A stretch of 64,000 nucleotides of DNA from Hyphomicrobiaceae bacterium (lineage in GTDB: Bacteria > Pseudomonadota > Alphaproteobacteria > Rhizobiales > Xanthobacteraceae): contig CANJBX010000013.1 of the NCBI GenBank assembly GCA_947472885.1, positions 1-64,000 of the forward strand, read 5' to 3'. The first letter of the stretch is position 1; each line of letters begins with the position of its first letter. Positions 16,826 through 25,268 of the stretch are shown here, piece after piece. The notes below the pieces were generated by a model that saw nothing but the letters and a program-made list of their open reading frames with translations, was not told where the DNA came from and searched no databases. Made by a program: the position numbers and the translations under genes.

Positions 16826-17968
16826 ATGTCACGTCCGTCGATCAGCGTTCTGCTCACGCCGCACGCGGCCCTGCATCAGGCACCCCCACTCGCTGGTGCC
16901 CATGAGGTGATTGTCGTTGCAGCGGATGATCTTTGGTGTATGCGCGCTGCGTCCGCCAAGGGCGTTTCCGTGCGGAATATCCGTTCGGATGCGCCTGCTG
17001 CGCAGCGCGCCAATATCGGCATCTCGCTTGCTTCCGGTGATTGGATTGTAGTGTTGACCGGACAAGAAAAACTCGCGCCGAACTGGATCGGCGCATTGGC
17101 GGAAACGGTCTCGGACGGCGCATTCTGTGCCCACCGCATCCTGTCCACGCAAGGCGGGTTACCCATGGTGGCGGTTTGGCGTCCAGCATTCGCGTACGGG
17201 TCGCTCGATGGGCGGCTTCAGAATGCGGCAGAAGCGCTGGATAACTGGCTGACCGAGATTTTTCCGCAGCATCGCCATCGGGTCTTGCCAAGGGAAGGCT
17301 TTGACGATCATCGCGCTGCGTGGTTTGAAACCAGCGGTCTGGCAGAATACAACTCCATGCCGGACCGCAAGGCGCCGACGCCAAAGGGCGCCTACCAGCC
17401 GCAGCGGTTCTGGGAAGATGGCGGTCGCGGATGGGTGAAGTGGGAGGCCTATCAGCCGGACGAGCCAGAGATCACCGCGATTTCGGGACGAGTGCAGGCG
17501 CGGCATGTGGTTGAGCTTGGATGTGGCGGTGGCCGCAATGGACGATATTTTACCGGTGCCGAGCGCTACGCCGGTCTCGATATCTCAATGCCGTTGCTGG
17601 ACCGGGCGAAAGACCGCCAGGAAGACAACAGCATCGGATTGATTTGCGGCGATGCGACGGCGCTACCGTTTGCCGACGCGTCGTTCGATCTGGTCTTTGC
17701 GGTTTCGACGATCCAGCATGTCGAGCCGGAAAAGATCGAGGCATGTGTCGCGGATATCTTACGCGTTTCGCAACGCTACATTTGCCTGATCGAGTTCACC
17801 GGCGAACTCGAAGGCGGCAAATGGTTCACGCAGTCGCACATGTTCCGCCATGACTACGCGGCGCTGCTCGCGCCCCACGCCAAGCTGCTGGACCGTTTCC
17901 CGACAGCGCTGCAGATTCAGCCAGCGGTCAAGGAAGTTTTCTTGTTCGAGAAGCGGCGCTCGCAATGA
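16826..17968 (+). CDS. Fusion of a degenerate GT2-like domain with a SAM methyltransferase
   Basis: The 380-residue protein has two parts. Residues 5-145 follow a GT2 pattern (SISVLL, HEVIVVAADD, ANIGISLASGDWIVVLT), but the metal-binding DXD that should follow the ASGDWIVVL strand reads TGQEKL, so glycosyl transfer is doubtful. Residues about 190-380 form a class I methyltransferase: VVELGCGGGRNG (228-239), GDATALPF, FDLVFAVSTIQHV. The N-terminal part may only bind the glycan or nucleotide sugar to be methylated. It is coupled to the kinase gene downstream by a 4-base overlap. Confidence 0.7.
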   Translation: MSRPSISVLLTPHAALHQAPPLAGAHEVIVVAADDLWCMRAASAKGVSVRNIRSDAPAAQRANIGISLASGDWIVVLTGQEKLAPNWIGALAETVSDGAFCAHRILSTQGGLPMVAVWRPAFAYGSLDGRLQNAAEALDNWLTEIFPQHRHRVLPREGFDDHRAAWFETSGLAEYNSMPDRKAPTPKGAYQPQRFWEDGGRGWVKWEAYQPDEPEITAISGRVQARHVVELGCGGGRNGRYFTGAERYAGLDISMPLLDRAKDRQEDNSIGLICGDATALPFADASFDLVFAVSTIQHVEPEKIEACVADILRVSQRYICLIEFTGELEGGKWFTQSHMFRHDYAALLAPHAKLLDRFPTALQIQPAVKEVFLFEKRRSQ

Positions 17969-18891
17969 ACCGGGTTGGCGTTGGTACTTGTTTTGGAAGT
18001 TTCGGCGAACTGCTGCAAGGTGTGCTGCCGGGCAACCATAAGTTTCTGGTCAACTGCCGGATTCAAAACCGCTCCAAAGTGACGGTGAGTTTGGGCGAGC
18101 CACGCTTCTCGCCAGTGAAGGAAGAGGATTTCGCGCGAAGTTACGCGCGCTTTCCGAAAACCTACAAAGGGTTGCGTATTTTCCTCGGCGATCTTGGCCG
18201 TCATGACGATTGCATGATCACGGTGGAGTCCGATATCCCCGTCGGCAAGGGCCTAAGTTCCTCAACAGCCGACATGGTGGCGGGTGTCCGGGCGCTTGCT
18301 GAAGCTCTGTCGGTCAAACTCAAGAGCGACTACGTCAGCCGCATGCTGACGGAAGTCGAACCCAACGACGGTCTGCATTTCAACGATACTAGCGCCTACC
18401 ACCACACCGAAGGCAGGCTGATCGCGAATATCGACTGGGTTCCGCCGTGGCGCATTTTGGGCATCGATCAGGGTGGCGTGATGGATACCGTGAAATTCAA
18501 TCAGCGCCTGTTGTCATGGACTGAAATCCAAATGGCGCATTACAAATCGATGCTGGATACGATCCTGCCGGCGCTGACCGCGCACGATGCCGCGCGAGTT
18601 GCCGGAATCGCGACGGAAAGCGCGAAGGCGTGGCAGTCCGTCAATCCGAAGGAAGACCTCAGCGCGGTACTCGATCTTGCCGAACGTCTGGGCGCCGACG
18701 GTGTGATCAATACGCACAGCGGCACCTATCTCGGCCTGCTGTTCGCCGAAACTTCATCGACCGATACTGAGTGGCTTGCCGCGCGCGTTGGTGAAGTGTT
18801 GCCTGGCCGAGATGCTGGTTGGTACATGACGACGGGCTGCAAATTTGCCGATACGGCTCAACTGGAAGAAAAGAGACATTCTCGTGGCTGA
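17965..18891 (+). CDS. GHMP kinase, PduX (L-threonine kinase)-like
   Basis: The 308-residue protein has FGSFGELLQGVLPG near the N-terminus, a form seen in PduX threonine kinases, and the ATP-binding GHMP loop IPVGKGLSSSTAD (91-103), with a late HSGTYLGLLF segment. PduX makes O-phospho-L-threonine for cobalamin, but no cobalamin genes are here. The next gene is threonine-synthase-like, so the likely arrangement is kinase followed by PLP enzyme acting on the phosphorylated product, like homoserine kinase plus threonine synthase. The true substrate is unknown. It overlaps the next gene by 8 bases. Confidence 0.7.
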   Translation: MNRVGVGTCFGSFGELLQGVLPGNHKFLVNCRIQNRSKVTVSLGEPRFSPVKEEDFARSYARFPKTYKGLRIFLGDLGRHDDCMITVESDIPVGKGLSSSTADMVAGVRALAEALSVKLKSDYVSRMLTEVEPNDGLHFNDTSAYHHTEGRLIANIDWVPPWRILGIDQGGVMDTVKFNQRLLSWTEIQMAHYKSMLDTILPALTAHDAARVAGIATESAKAWQSVNPKEDLSAVLDLAERLGADGVINTHSGTYLGLLFAETSSTDTEWLAARVGEVLPGRDAGWYMTTGCKFADTAQLEEKRHSRG

Positions 18892-20092
18892 ATGGACATT
18901 GCGTTGTGCAGCCTGCGGCTGGCAGGGACCGGAAGACCAATATTACGTCGGGTGTCCGAAGTGCGAGGGCTTCCTCGAAGTAGCGTTGGCGAAAATTCCT
19001 TCACAGCCGGTGGACAATTCGCAACGCTCGATCTTCCGATTTCATCCGGTGATGCCGTTCGATCCGGTTGCGAACGATCTTGCATCCTATGAAGACATTG
19101 AGAACACGCCGATGATCTTCGCCGAGAGACTTTCGGCCGATCTCGATGTCGAATTGTGGTTCAAGGACGAAATGGTGATGCCGTCCGGGACCTGGAAGGA
19201 CCGCGAAGGTTTCGTTTCGATGTACCGCCTGTTACGAAACAAAGTGTCCGACCTGTTCGTGTTTTCGTCGGGAAATACCGGAACGTCGTTGGCGCGCTCG
19301 GCGACCAAGATGCGCGGGCCGAGGCTTCACCTCGTCGTACCAAAATCTTCGGAGAAACGCGTGGCGACCTACCGCCAATTCTTCGACCCGGATTTCGTGA
19401 AGCTATACTTCTTCGAGGGAAGTAACGACGAGTGCATCGCGGAGTCGAAGCGGCTGTCAAGGGAAATGGGCATCCGCGCGGAAGGCGGGTTCTCGAACTA
19501 TGCTCGCCGCGAAGGCCTGAAACTGTTTGGCCTTGAACTTGCGCTGACCTGGGACAAGAAGTGCGACTGGTACGTTCAGCCGATTGCCGGCGGCATCGGC
19601 ATCTACAGCCTGCACAAAGCCTATAGCGATATCGACCGCCGCGGCGAGTGCCCGCGCATTCTGGGCGTCCAGGCCGAGATCTGCGCGCCGATGGTCAACG
19701 CTTGGAAGGATGGTTCGGCGGTGCTGGAAGATCGTCATGTGCCGGCAACCGTCGTGCCGTCGCCCTATGTGCGCGTGCTGCGCACCCGCAAGCCGGCCGA
19801 CAGTTATCCTATCCTTAAACCGATCATGGACGAGGTTGGTGGCGCTTTTGTTGCGGCGAACGATCAGGAAATTCACGATGGACTGCGTGCGCTCTATCGC
19901 GACGATTATTACCGCGCGCTTTATCGGGAAACCGGCAAACTGTGCGGCCTCGAACCTGCAACCGCGCTGGCGGGCATCGTCAAGGCCATCAAGGAAGGCA
20001 CGATTACACGCGGCTCTCGGGTGGTTCTGAATGTGTCAGGCGCAGCCAAGGATGGCGACCTGAACCTCGCGTGGCTTGACGGCCTGCTGTGA
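18884..20092 (+). CDS. Threonine-synthase-like PLP enzyme with N-terminal zinc ribbon
   Basis: The start is GTG 18884, giving MAEWTLRCAACGW and a complete zinc ribbon (C8, C11, C24, C27). An upstream in-frame ATG at 18845 would lie deep in the kinase gene. The 402-residue protein is a fold-type II PLP enzyme: the lysine is K105 in SGTWKDREG, with the phosphate-binding FSSGNTGTS and a C-terminal VLNVSGAAKDG. It is close to ThrC-type proteins that replace or eliminate a beta/gamma phosphate. Paired with a PduX-like kinase in a glycan operon, it may make an unusual amino acid for attachment to a sugar rather than serve housekeeping threonine synthesis. Confidence 0.7.
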   Translation: MAEWTLRCAACGWQGPEDQYYVGCPKCEGFLEVALAKIPSQPVDNSQRSIFRFHPVMPFDPVANDLASYEDIENTPMIFAERLSADLDVELWFKDEMVMPSGTWKDREGFVSMYRLLRNKVSDLFVFSSGNTGTSLARSATKMRGPRLHLVVPKSSEKRVATYRQFFDPDFVKLYFFEGSNDECIAESKRLSREMGIRAEGGFSNYARREGLKLFGLELALTWDKKCDWYVQPIAGGIGIYSLHKAYSDIDRRGECPRILGVQAEICAPMVNAWKDGSAVLEDRHVPATVVPSPYVRVLRTRKPADSYPILKPIMDEVGGAFVAANDQEIHDGLRALYRDDYYRALYRETGKLCGLEPATALAGIVKAIKEGTITRGSRVVLNVSGAAKDGDLNLAWLDGLL

Positions 20093-21048
20093 TGCTAACA
20101 CTGCCGCCATGGCTGGGCCGTGCCGAGCCGGAATTGGTCCGGGACTATCTCGATCCGGCGGAAGAGCCGCGGACGCGGAACTTTGCAGCTGCACTCGAGC
20201 GTTGCGTCGGGGCAGGCCGGACTATCGAGGTCCATGACACGCATAATAGTGTCAGCGCTATCGCTGGAGTCGAGAAACTCGCTTGGGACAGTGAGCATTT
20301 CGGCATCGGCTGCGCACGCCTGGCGCCGGTGTGTGTGTCGCCGGGGCTTTTCGCCGAGCAGCGCCTTGCTGCTGTCGCGCAGATCGTCGATGCAGCGATG
20401 GCCTGGTGCAGGGAGCATGAGCTCAGTGTCCTGCAGCGTCGCGTCGTTGGCGCGCGGGGCGATGAGGTGCGAATTCTAGAAGATCGCGGCTTTCGTTTGA
20501 TGGACAGTATTGTGACCTTCACGGCGCAGGCCAAGGTGGCGGGCGAGATAACATCGGTACGTTCTGTGCGAACCGAGGATCACACTGCACTGCTCGATAT
20601 TGCGCGCGATGCATTTCCACACAGCCGATTCCTGGCCGATCCTGTCTTCGATCCGGCGAAGGCGCGGGCGGTGTACGTGCGGTGGCTGCAAACGCTTCTG
20701 TCGGGACACGCGTCGGGTGACAAGTCGGGTGCCGGCGGCGACGTTCTTGTGGCAGAGGATGCTGGCAAAGCCGTGGGATTTCTCTCCATTCGCCGCGACC
20801 AAAATCTCGAAGCCCTGACCGGGAGGATTGTAATGCCGATCGAGATGATCGCCGTTGCCGGCGACAAGCGCGGGCAGGGCATTGGCGGACGATTGCTAGA
20901 CGCCGCCTGTAGTTGGGCCGCGCAGCACGGCGCAGAACTGGTCGAGGCGTCAACGTGGACCGCTTCGATGGATATTCGGAAATTCTATCAGCGGGCAGGT
21001 TTCGTCATGCGTGATGTGCTGTTTACACTTCATGGCCGGGTGTCATGA
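20092..21048 (+). CDS. WecD-like GNAT N-acetyltransferase, candidate PseH
   Basis: The 318-residue protein has LAWDSEHFGIG (63-73), the hallmark of WecD-type acetyltransferases that acetylate the 4-amine of dTDP-4-amino-4,6-dideoxygalactose, and a C-terminal GNAT acetyl-CoA loop in KRGQGIGGRLLDAA. The pseudaminic pathway needs a 4-N-acetyltransferase (PseH), and no classical PseH is present, so this protein probably fills that step. It lies directly before pseI. The ATG at 20092 makes a TGATG overlap; a GTG one codon earlier is equally possible. Confidence 0.72.
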   Translation: MLTLPPWLGRAEPELVRDYLDPAEEPRTRNFAAALERCVGAGRTIEVHDTHNSVSAIAGVEKLAWDSEHFGIGCARLAPVCVSPGLFAEQRLAAVAQIVDAAMAWCREHELSVLQRRVVGARGDEVRILEDRGFRLMDSIVTFTAQAKVAGEITSVRSVRTEDHTALLDIARDAFPHSRFLADPVFDPAKARAVYVRWLQTLLSGHASGDKSGAGGDVLVAEDAGKAVGFLSIRRDQNLEALTGRIVMPIEMIAVAGDKRGQGIGGRLLDAACSWAAQHGAELVEASTWTASMDIRKFYQRAGFVMRDVLFTLHGRVS

Positions 21049-22046
21049 GCAGCGTTTATGATCTGATCTGTGATCCCGAGCATTGCTTTCTGATTGCTGA
21101 GATCGGGTCGAACCACAATGGCGACTTCGATACGGCGCTGAAGCTGATGGATATTGCGCGCGAAGCCGGCGCGGATGCGGTCAAATTCCAGAGCTTCCTC
21201 GCCGATCATCTCGTAAAGGCAGACAGCCCGGATTACGAAATGCTCAAGCGGATCGAACTGCCGCAGTCCTGGTATCCGCGTCTGAAAACGGCCGCGGCCG
21301 AGCGCGGCATGCTGTTCTTCTCAACCGCGACGAATTCGATCACCCTGAAGTGGCTGGCGGACAACAATGTCGAAGTTTACAAGCTGGCATCGCCGAACCT
21401 CACGCATATTCCGCTGATCCGTGAATTGGCAGCGCTTGGCAAGCCGGTCATCGTTTCGACGGGGATGGCGGGGATGCAGCAGATCGACGAAGCCATCCGT
21501 GCCTTTACCGATGCCGGTAACACGCGACTCGCCATTCTTCATTGCACCAGCGAGTACCCGGCGCGCCCCGAGACTCTGAACCTGCGCGCCATCGAGACCC
21601 TCGCCGCTACATTCCCGTTCCCGGTCGGCTTTTCCGATCACAGCCTCGACGGTGGAACGGCGGTTGCCGCGGTTGCGCTCGGCGCGCGCGTCGTCGAGAA
21701 ACACCTGACGCTCGAGCGCACCGGGCCGGGCCCGGATCATCACTATGCTTTGCAGCCCGACGAATTTATTCGCATGGGCAAGAGCATCCGCATTGTCGAG
21801 AAATCGCTGGGCGACGGCCGTAAGCAGCCGACGGAAATCGAATTGCAAAAAGCCGCATTGTATTGGCGGAGTCTTCATGCGGCGCGCGATTTCCCGGCGG
21901 GACATGCCCTTACAGCGGCCGATATTTCCATCGTCCGGCCCAACGACGGATTACACCCGCGGCACTTGGTGGACGTCGTCGGACTTACGCTCCGCGCCCC
22001 GATGGCGGCGGGCGTTCCAATCCAATGGACTCATTTTAAATCATAA
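21045..22046 (+). CDS. pseI: Pseudaminic acid synthase (NeuB family)
   Basis: The 333-residue protein is the second NeuB-family synthase: IAEIGSNHNGDFDTAL, VKFQSF, VSTGMAGM, LHCTSEYP, GFSDHS, EKHLTL, and a C-terminal SAF domain (HAARDFPAGHALT). It would join PEP to 2,4-diacetamido-2,4,6-trideoxy-altrose to form pseudaminic acid. The assignment to the Pse branch over the Leg branch rests on its closeness to the acetyltransferase and pseG, and on the first neuB lying with the legC/legG group. It is coupled to the acetyltransferase by ATGA. Confidence 0.82.
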   Translation: MSSVYDLICDPEHCFLIAEIGSNHNGDFDTALKLMDIAREAGADAVKFQSFLADHLVKADSPDYEMLKRIELPQSWYPRLKTAAAERGMLFFSTATNSITLKWLADNNVEVYKLASPNLTHIPLIRELAALGKPVIVSTGMAGMQQIDEAIRAFTDAGNTRLAILHCTSEYPARPETLNLRAIETLAATFPFPVGFSDHSLDGGTAVAAVALGARVVEKHLTLERTGPGPDHHYALQPDEFIRMGKSIRIVEKSLGDGRKQPTEIELQKAALYWRSLHAARDFPAGHALTAADISIVRPNDGLHPRHLVDVVGLTLRAPMAAGVPIQWTHFKS

Positions 22047-22074
22047 AACTCTGGCATCGCAAAGATTGGCATCC

Positions 22075-22980
22075 ATGAGCAAGCTCATCGACACAATTGC
22101 GTTGAAACGTCTTTTTCTACAGGGCGTCAATATTATAGATCACATGCGCAGTGCCAACAGCGAGCACAGCAATGATTCCACAGCAATCTTGTATTCTTAT
22201 GATCTTCGGGCTGGCAGCTATATCGATGCGTTGAACGATCCCGACTATGTCGCTTTCAAGACGCGGCGCGCCGCAATAGTTGCCGAACTTGTCGATGCGG
22301 TGAAGCCCGCCTCCTTGTTTGACGTCGGTACGGGTGAGGGAACGTCGCTGCTTCCATTATTGCATCAACTGTCGAGTATACCGCCAGCGGTCCTCGCTTT
22401 TGATCTCTCGTTGTCTCGTGTTCTCTATGCGCGCAACCATCTTGGAGATGCCGTCAGGCTTTTTGTCGCCGACATGCTGCACATTCCGATGGCGGATGAC
22501 AGTATCGACGTCGTGGTGACTTATCACGCGGCCGAGCCGAATGGCGGTAGGGAAGCGGATATTATTAGGGAGTTGCTAAGGGTCACGCGCCGCAGGTTGA
22601 TTCTGATGGAACCATCGTACGAGCTTGGGACGCCGGCGACAAAAAGCCGTATTGAGCGACTTCATTATGTGCGCGGGCTTCCCGATGCGATCCGTTCTTT
22701 AGGGTATTCGCTCGCGCGGCATGAATTGCTGGAAAGTTGGAGGCCAGAAAACCAGACTGGTCTTATTGTGGTCGATAAAGAGCCGCGCGGTGCAGCGGAT
22801 TTGCGGTTTCATTCGCCCATCAGCGGGAGTCCGCTTGAGGAACGAGACGGCTATCATTATTCCACAGAGGATGGGTTCGTATTTCCTGAAATCCACGGCG
22901 TTCCCTGTCTTAATCCTGAAAACGCAGTACTGGCCACCCGCCTTGACCAAGCAATAGCTTCACGGCGCGCGCCTCGGTGA
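22075..22980 (+). CDS. SAM methyltransferase with a cysteine-free Trm112-like tail
   Basis: The 301-residue protein (ATG 22075 chosen because the longer frame would run through pseI) has a class I methyltransferase core: LFDVGTGEGTSLLP, FDLSLSRVLYAR, VADMLHIPMADDSIDVVV. The last 50 residues resemble a Trm112/UPF0434 domain in rhythm (SPLEERDGYHYSTEDGFVFP followed by IHGVPCL), but the usual zinc cysteines are replaced (SPIS for CPVC). Trm112 domains normally support partner methyltransferases, so this may be an internal stabiliser. The substrate is presumably a sugar or lipid intermediate of the locus. Confidence 0.65.
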   Translation: MSKLIDTIALKRLFLQGVNIIDHMRSANSEHSNDSTAILYSYDLRAGSYIDALNDPDYVAFKTRRAAIVAELVDAVKPASLFDVGTGEGTSLLPLLHQLSSIPPAVLAFDLSLSRVLYARNHLGDAVRLFVADMLHIPMADDSIDVVVTYHAAEPNGGREADIIRELLRVTRRRLILMEPSYELGTPATKSRIERLHYVRGLPDAIRSLGYSLARHELLESWRPENQTGLIVVDKEPRGAADLRFHSPISGSPLEERDGYHYSTEDGFVFPEIHGVPCLNPENAVLATRLDQAIASRRAPR

Positions 22981-22983
22981 CAG

Positions 22984-24267
22984 ATGCATAAAATTACAGC
23001 ATTCCAATCTGTTGCGGAAGTCGCCCATGATCATCGGGTCGCCGATGCCTTCGAATCGGACGTCGCTCCTGTGGTTATCTTCCCGTCGTCGCATGCTGTA
23101 GCGATGAGTGTTATTCGCGGGCTGCAGGACGAGAATGTCCCAATCATTGCGGTTGATTTCAAGCCGCAGGCCGCGGGGCTTTACTCGCGCTTCGTCACGC
23201 CCGTCCTGATGCCCGATCTGTATCGCGATGAGGCGACGTTCGAATCCTGGATGCTGGATTTTGGTTCCCGCTTCAAGGTGCGGCCGGTCCTGTTTCTGGT
23301 CGATGATGAAGACCTGTTCCTGTCGCTGCGCCGTCAAGAGCAATGGGAAAGAGCCTATCGCCTGCCGCTGTCGCCATGGCCGATCGTGCAGGGCATCGTC
23401 GATAAAGGTCGGATGTATCGCCATCTGCAAGACGCGGGCTGGGCCGGCTGCCCAAAGACATGGTTCCCGGATACGCCTGCGGCGCTCGACGGTCTTAAGG
23501 ACCAGCTCACGTTTCCCTGCATCATCAAGCCGACCTATTCGACGGCGTTTCGTCAGCGCTTCGGCGTCAAGGCAAAGAAGTTTGACTCGTTCGAGCCATT
23601 GCGTGCGTTTGGAGCGGAAGTGTTTGCTGTCAGCATTCCCTTCGTAGTACAGGAGTTCATTCCCGGCGGCGAAGACCTGCTGGTGACTTACGCTGCGTAT
23701 TCCAACGACAACGGCGACGTGATCGCGTCATCGACTGGCCGCAAGATACATCAGTTTCCGCCGGATTTCGGTACTTGCCGCCTCGCCGAAAGCATCGAGG
23801 ATGAGGGTCTTGAAACCATCGGCCGCGAATTCCTGCATATCTTGCGCTATCGCGGCATTTCGCTGACCGAGTTCAAGCGCACGCAGGATGGCGGGTTGAA
23901 ACTGATCGAACTCAACCCGCGGCCGGGCGACTGGCCGGAGCGGCTCGCGCAGGTCTGCGGTGCGAATCTTGTCCTGGTCGCCTATCGCGAAACGCTGGGC
24001 GAGAAAGTGACACCGCATTCGATCAACCAGTTTGGCCGCAAGTGGGTAAACCTGCCGGAAGATTTTTATTATTGTGTCCGCGGTTATCGCCTTTTGGGCT
24101 GGCCGGAGGCCCATCGCGGTCTGTTCGGCTGGTTGGGCGATTTGCGCGGCTTGGCAAGCGATGCATTTTTCCACTGGCGCGACCCGCTGCCAGCCTGGTT
24201 GCGCTTGAAAGGCATGTGGGCCGAGTTCGCAAAGCGCGAGCGGCAACTGTCGCGCGGCCCACACTAG
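22984..24267 (+). CDS. ATP-grasp carboxylate-amine ligase-like protein
   Basis: The 427-residue protein has an N-terminal Rossmann-like lobe (PVVIFPSSHAVAMSVIRGL, then VLFLVDDEDL), a central ATP-grasp lobe with FPCIIKPTYS and FVVQEFIPGGEDLL, and a metal-binding ending FKRTQDGGLKLIELNPRPGDW. ATP-grasp ligases of this type join a carboxylate to an amine, for example amino acids to other amino acids or to a sugar amine. In an operon that also makes a phosphorylated amino acid and 4-amino sugars, aminoacylation of a nonulosonic acid precursor is an attractive but unproven role. It lies 3 bases after the methyltransferase and just before pseG. Confidence 0.75.
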   Translation: MHKITAFQSVAEVAHDHRVADAFESDVAPVVIFPSSHAVAMSVIRGLQDENVPIIAVDFKPQAAGLYSRFVTPVLMPDLYRDEATFESWMLDFGSRFKVRPVLFLVDDEDLFLSLRRQEQWERAYRLPLSPWPIVQGIVDKGRMYRHLQDAGWAGCPKTWFPDTPAALDGLKDQLTFPCIIKPTYSTAFRQRFGVKAKKFDSFEPLRAFGAEVFAVSIPFVVQEFIPGGEDLLVTYAAYSNDNGDVIASSTGRKIHQFPPDFGTCRLAESIEDEGLETIGREFLHILRYRGISLTEFKRTQDGGLKLIELNPRPGDWPERLAQVCGANLVLVAYRETLGEKVTPHSINQFGRKWVNLPEDFYYCVRGYRLLGWPEAHRGLFGWLGDLRGLASDAFFHWRDPLPAWLRLKGMWAEFAKRERQLSRGPH

Positions 24268-24270
24268 TTC

Positions 24271-25263
24271 ATGCGCGTGCTGCTTTTCATGGAGATCGGC
24301 GGCCAGTACGGCCTCGGTCACGGGATGCGGTCTGCGGTGCTGATCCACGCTCTGAAGGTGGCTGGGGCAGAGTTGGCGATTGCCGTACGGCTTGGTGACG
24401 GGGCCCTGCCGGACTGGATTTTGCCCAGCGCTGCAGATTTCACGCTGGAAGGTGACGGCGGGCAGGCAGAATTGCAAGCTGAAGCCGTCGCCCGGCAATT
24501 GCATCCTGACTGGGTTGTGGTCGATGGTTATGGCCTGCTGGGTACGGATCTGATCAAGCGCCTTCGCGCGGCTGATATGCTGGTTGCGGCGTTCGACGAT
24601 ATTGGAGATGAAGGTGGCGGCGCCAATCTGGTCATTAACCAGAACCGCGCGGGATCTGATGCGTGCGATGTATCGACCGGGCAACTGTTCGGCGCGCGTT
24701 ATGCCTTGGTCGATCCCGATTATGCGATGCTGCGAAGCCGTAGACCTGGAAAAAGTATCGACCGCATTCTAGTGACATTCGGCGGTTCCGACCGCTACCA
24801 GCTCACCGGGCGGACGCTGGCGGCGCTTGCAGCATTGCCGGGCGAGAAGACCATCGATGTGGTGGTCGGGCCGTATCATGAAATTCGAATCTTTCCGAAG
24901 CCCGGGCGTCATTGCCTGAATGTCCATCAGCAGCCACACGGGCTTGCTGCGTTACTCAAGGAAGCAGATCTGGTGATTTCGGCGGCGGGCACAACGTGCT
25001 GGCAAGTCTGCTGCGCCGGCGCGCCGCTGGTCGCGGTTCAGACGGTCGATAATCAGCGCGAAGTGGTTCACAATCTGGAGGAAAGCCGCTGCGCTTTGAC
25101 TTTCTCGAGAGAAGCGTTCGTCAATCTGCTCGACGAAGGGAAGATTATTGGAGCGCTGCAACCGTTGCAGGATATTTCCGCTCGCTGCGCCATGGTGGCT
25201 GCGCAGCATCAACTAGTCGACGGCAACGGCGCAATGCGCGTGTTGGCCGCGATGGGCATCTGA
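24271..25263 (+). CDS. pseG: UDP-2,4-diacetamido-2,4,6-trideoxy-altrose hydrolase
   Basis: The 330-residue protein has the PseG plan: an N-terminal MEIGGQYGLGHGMRS (glycine-rich loop with the catalytic GHGMR His), VVVDGYGL, FGGSDRYQLT, and SAAGTTCWQVCCAGAP in the GT-B-like C-terminal lobe. PseG cleaves UDP from the diacetamido sugar to give the substrate of PseI. Its presence with pseB, pseC and pseI makes the pseudaminic branch essentially complete in this window. Confidence 0.87.
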   Translation: MRVLLFMEIGGQYGLGHGMRSAVLIHALKVAGAELAIAVRLGDGALPDWILPSAADFTLEGDGGQAELQAEAVARQLHPDWVVVDGYGLLGTDLIKRLRAADMLVAAFDDIGDEGGGANLVINQNRAGSDACDVSTGQLFGARYALVDPDYAMLRSRRPGKSIDRILVTFGGSDRYQLTGRTLAALAALPGEKTIDVVVGPYHEIRIFPKPGRHCLNVHQQPHGLAALLKEADLVISAAGTTCWQVCCAGAPLVAVQTVDNQREVVHNLEESRCALTFSREAFVNLLDEGKIIGALQPLQDISARCAMVAAQHQLVDGNGAMRVLAAMGI

Positions 25264-25268
25264 ATTCC

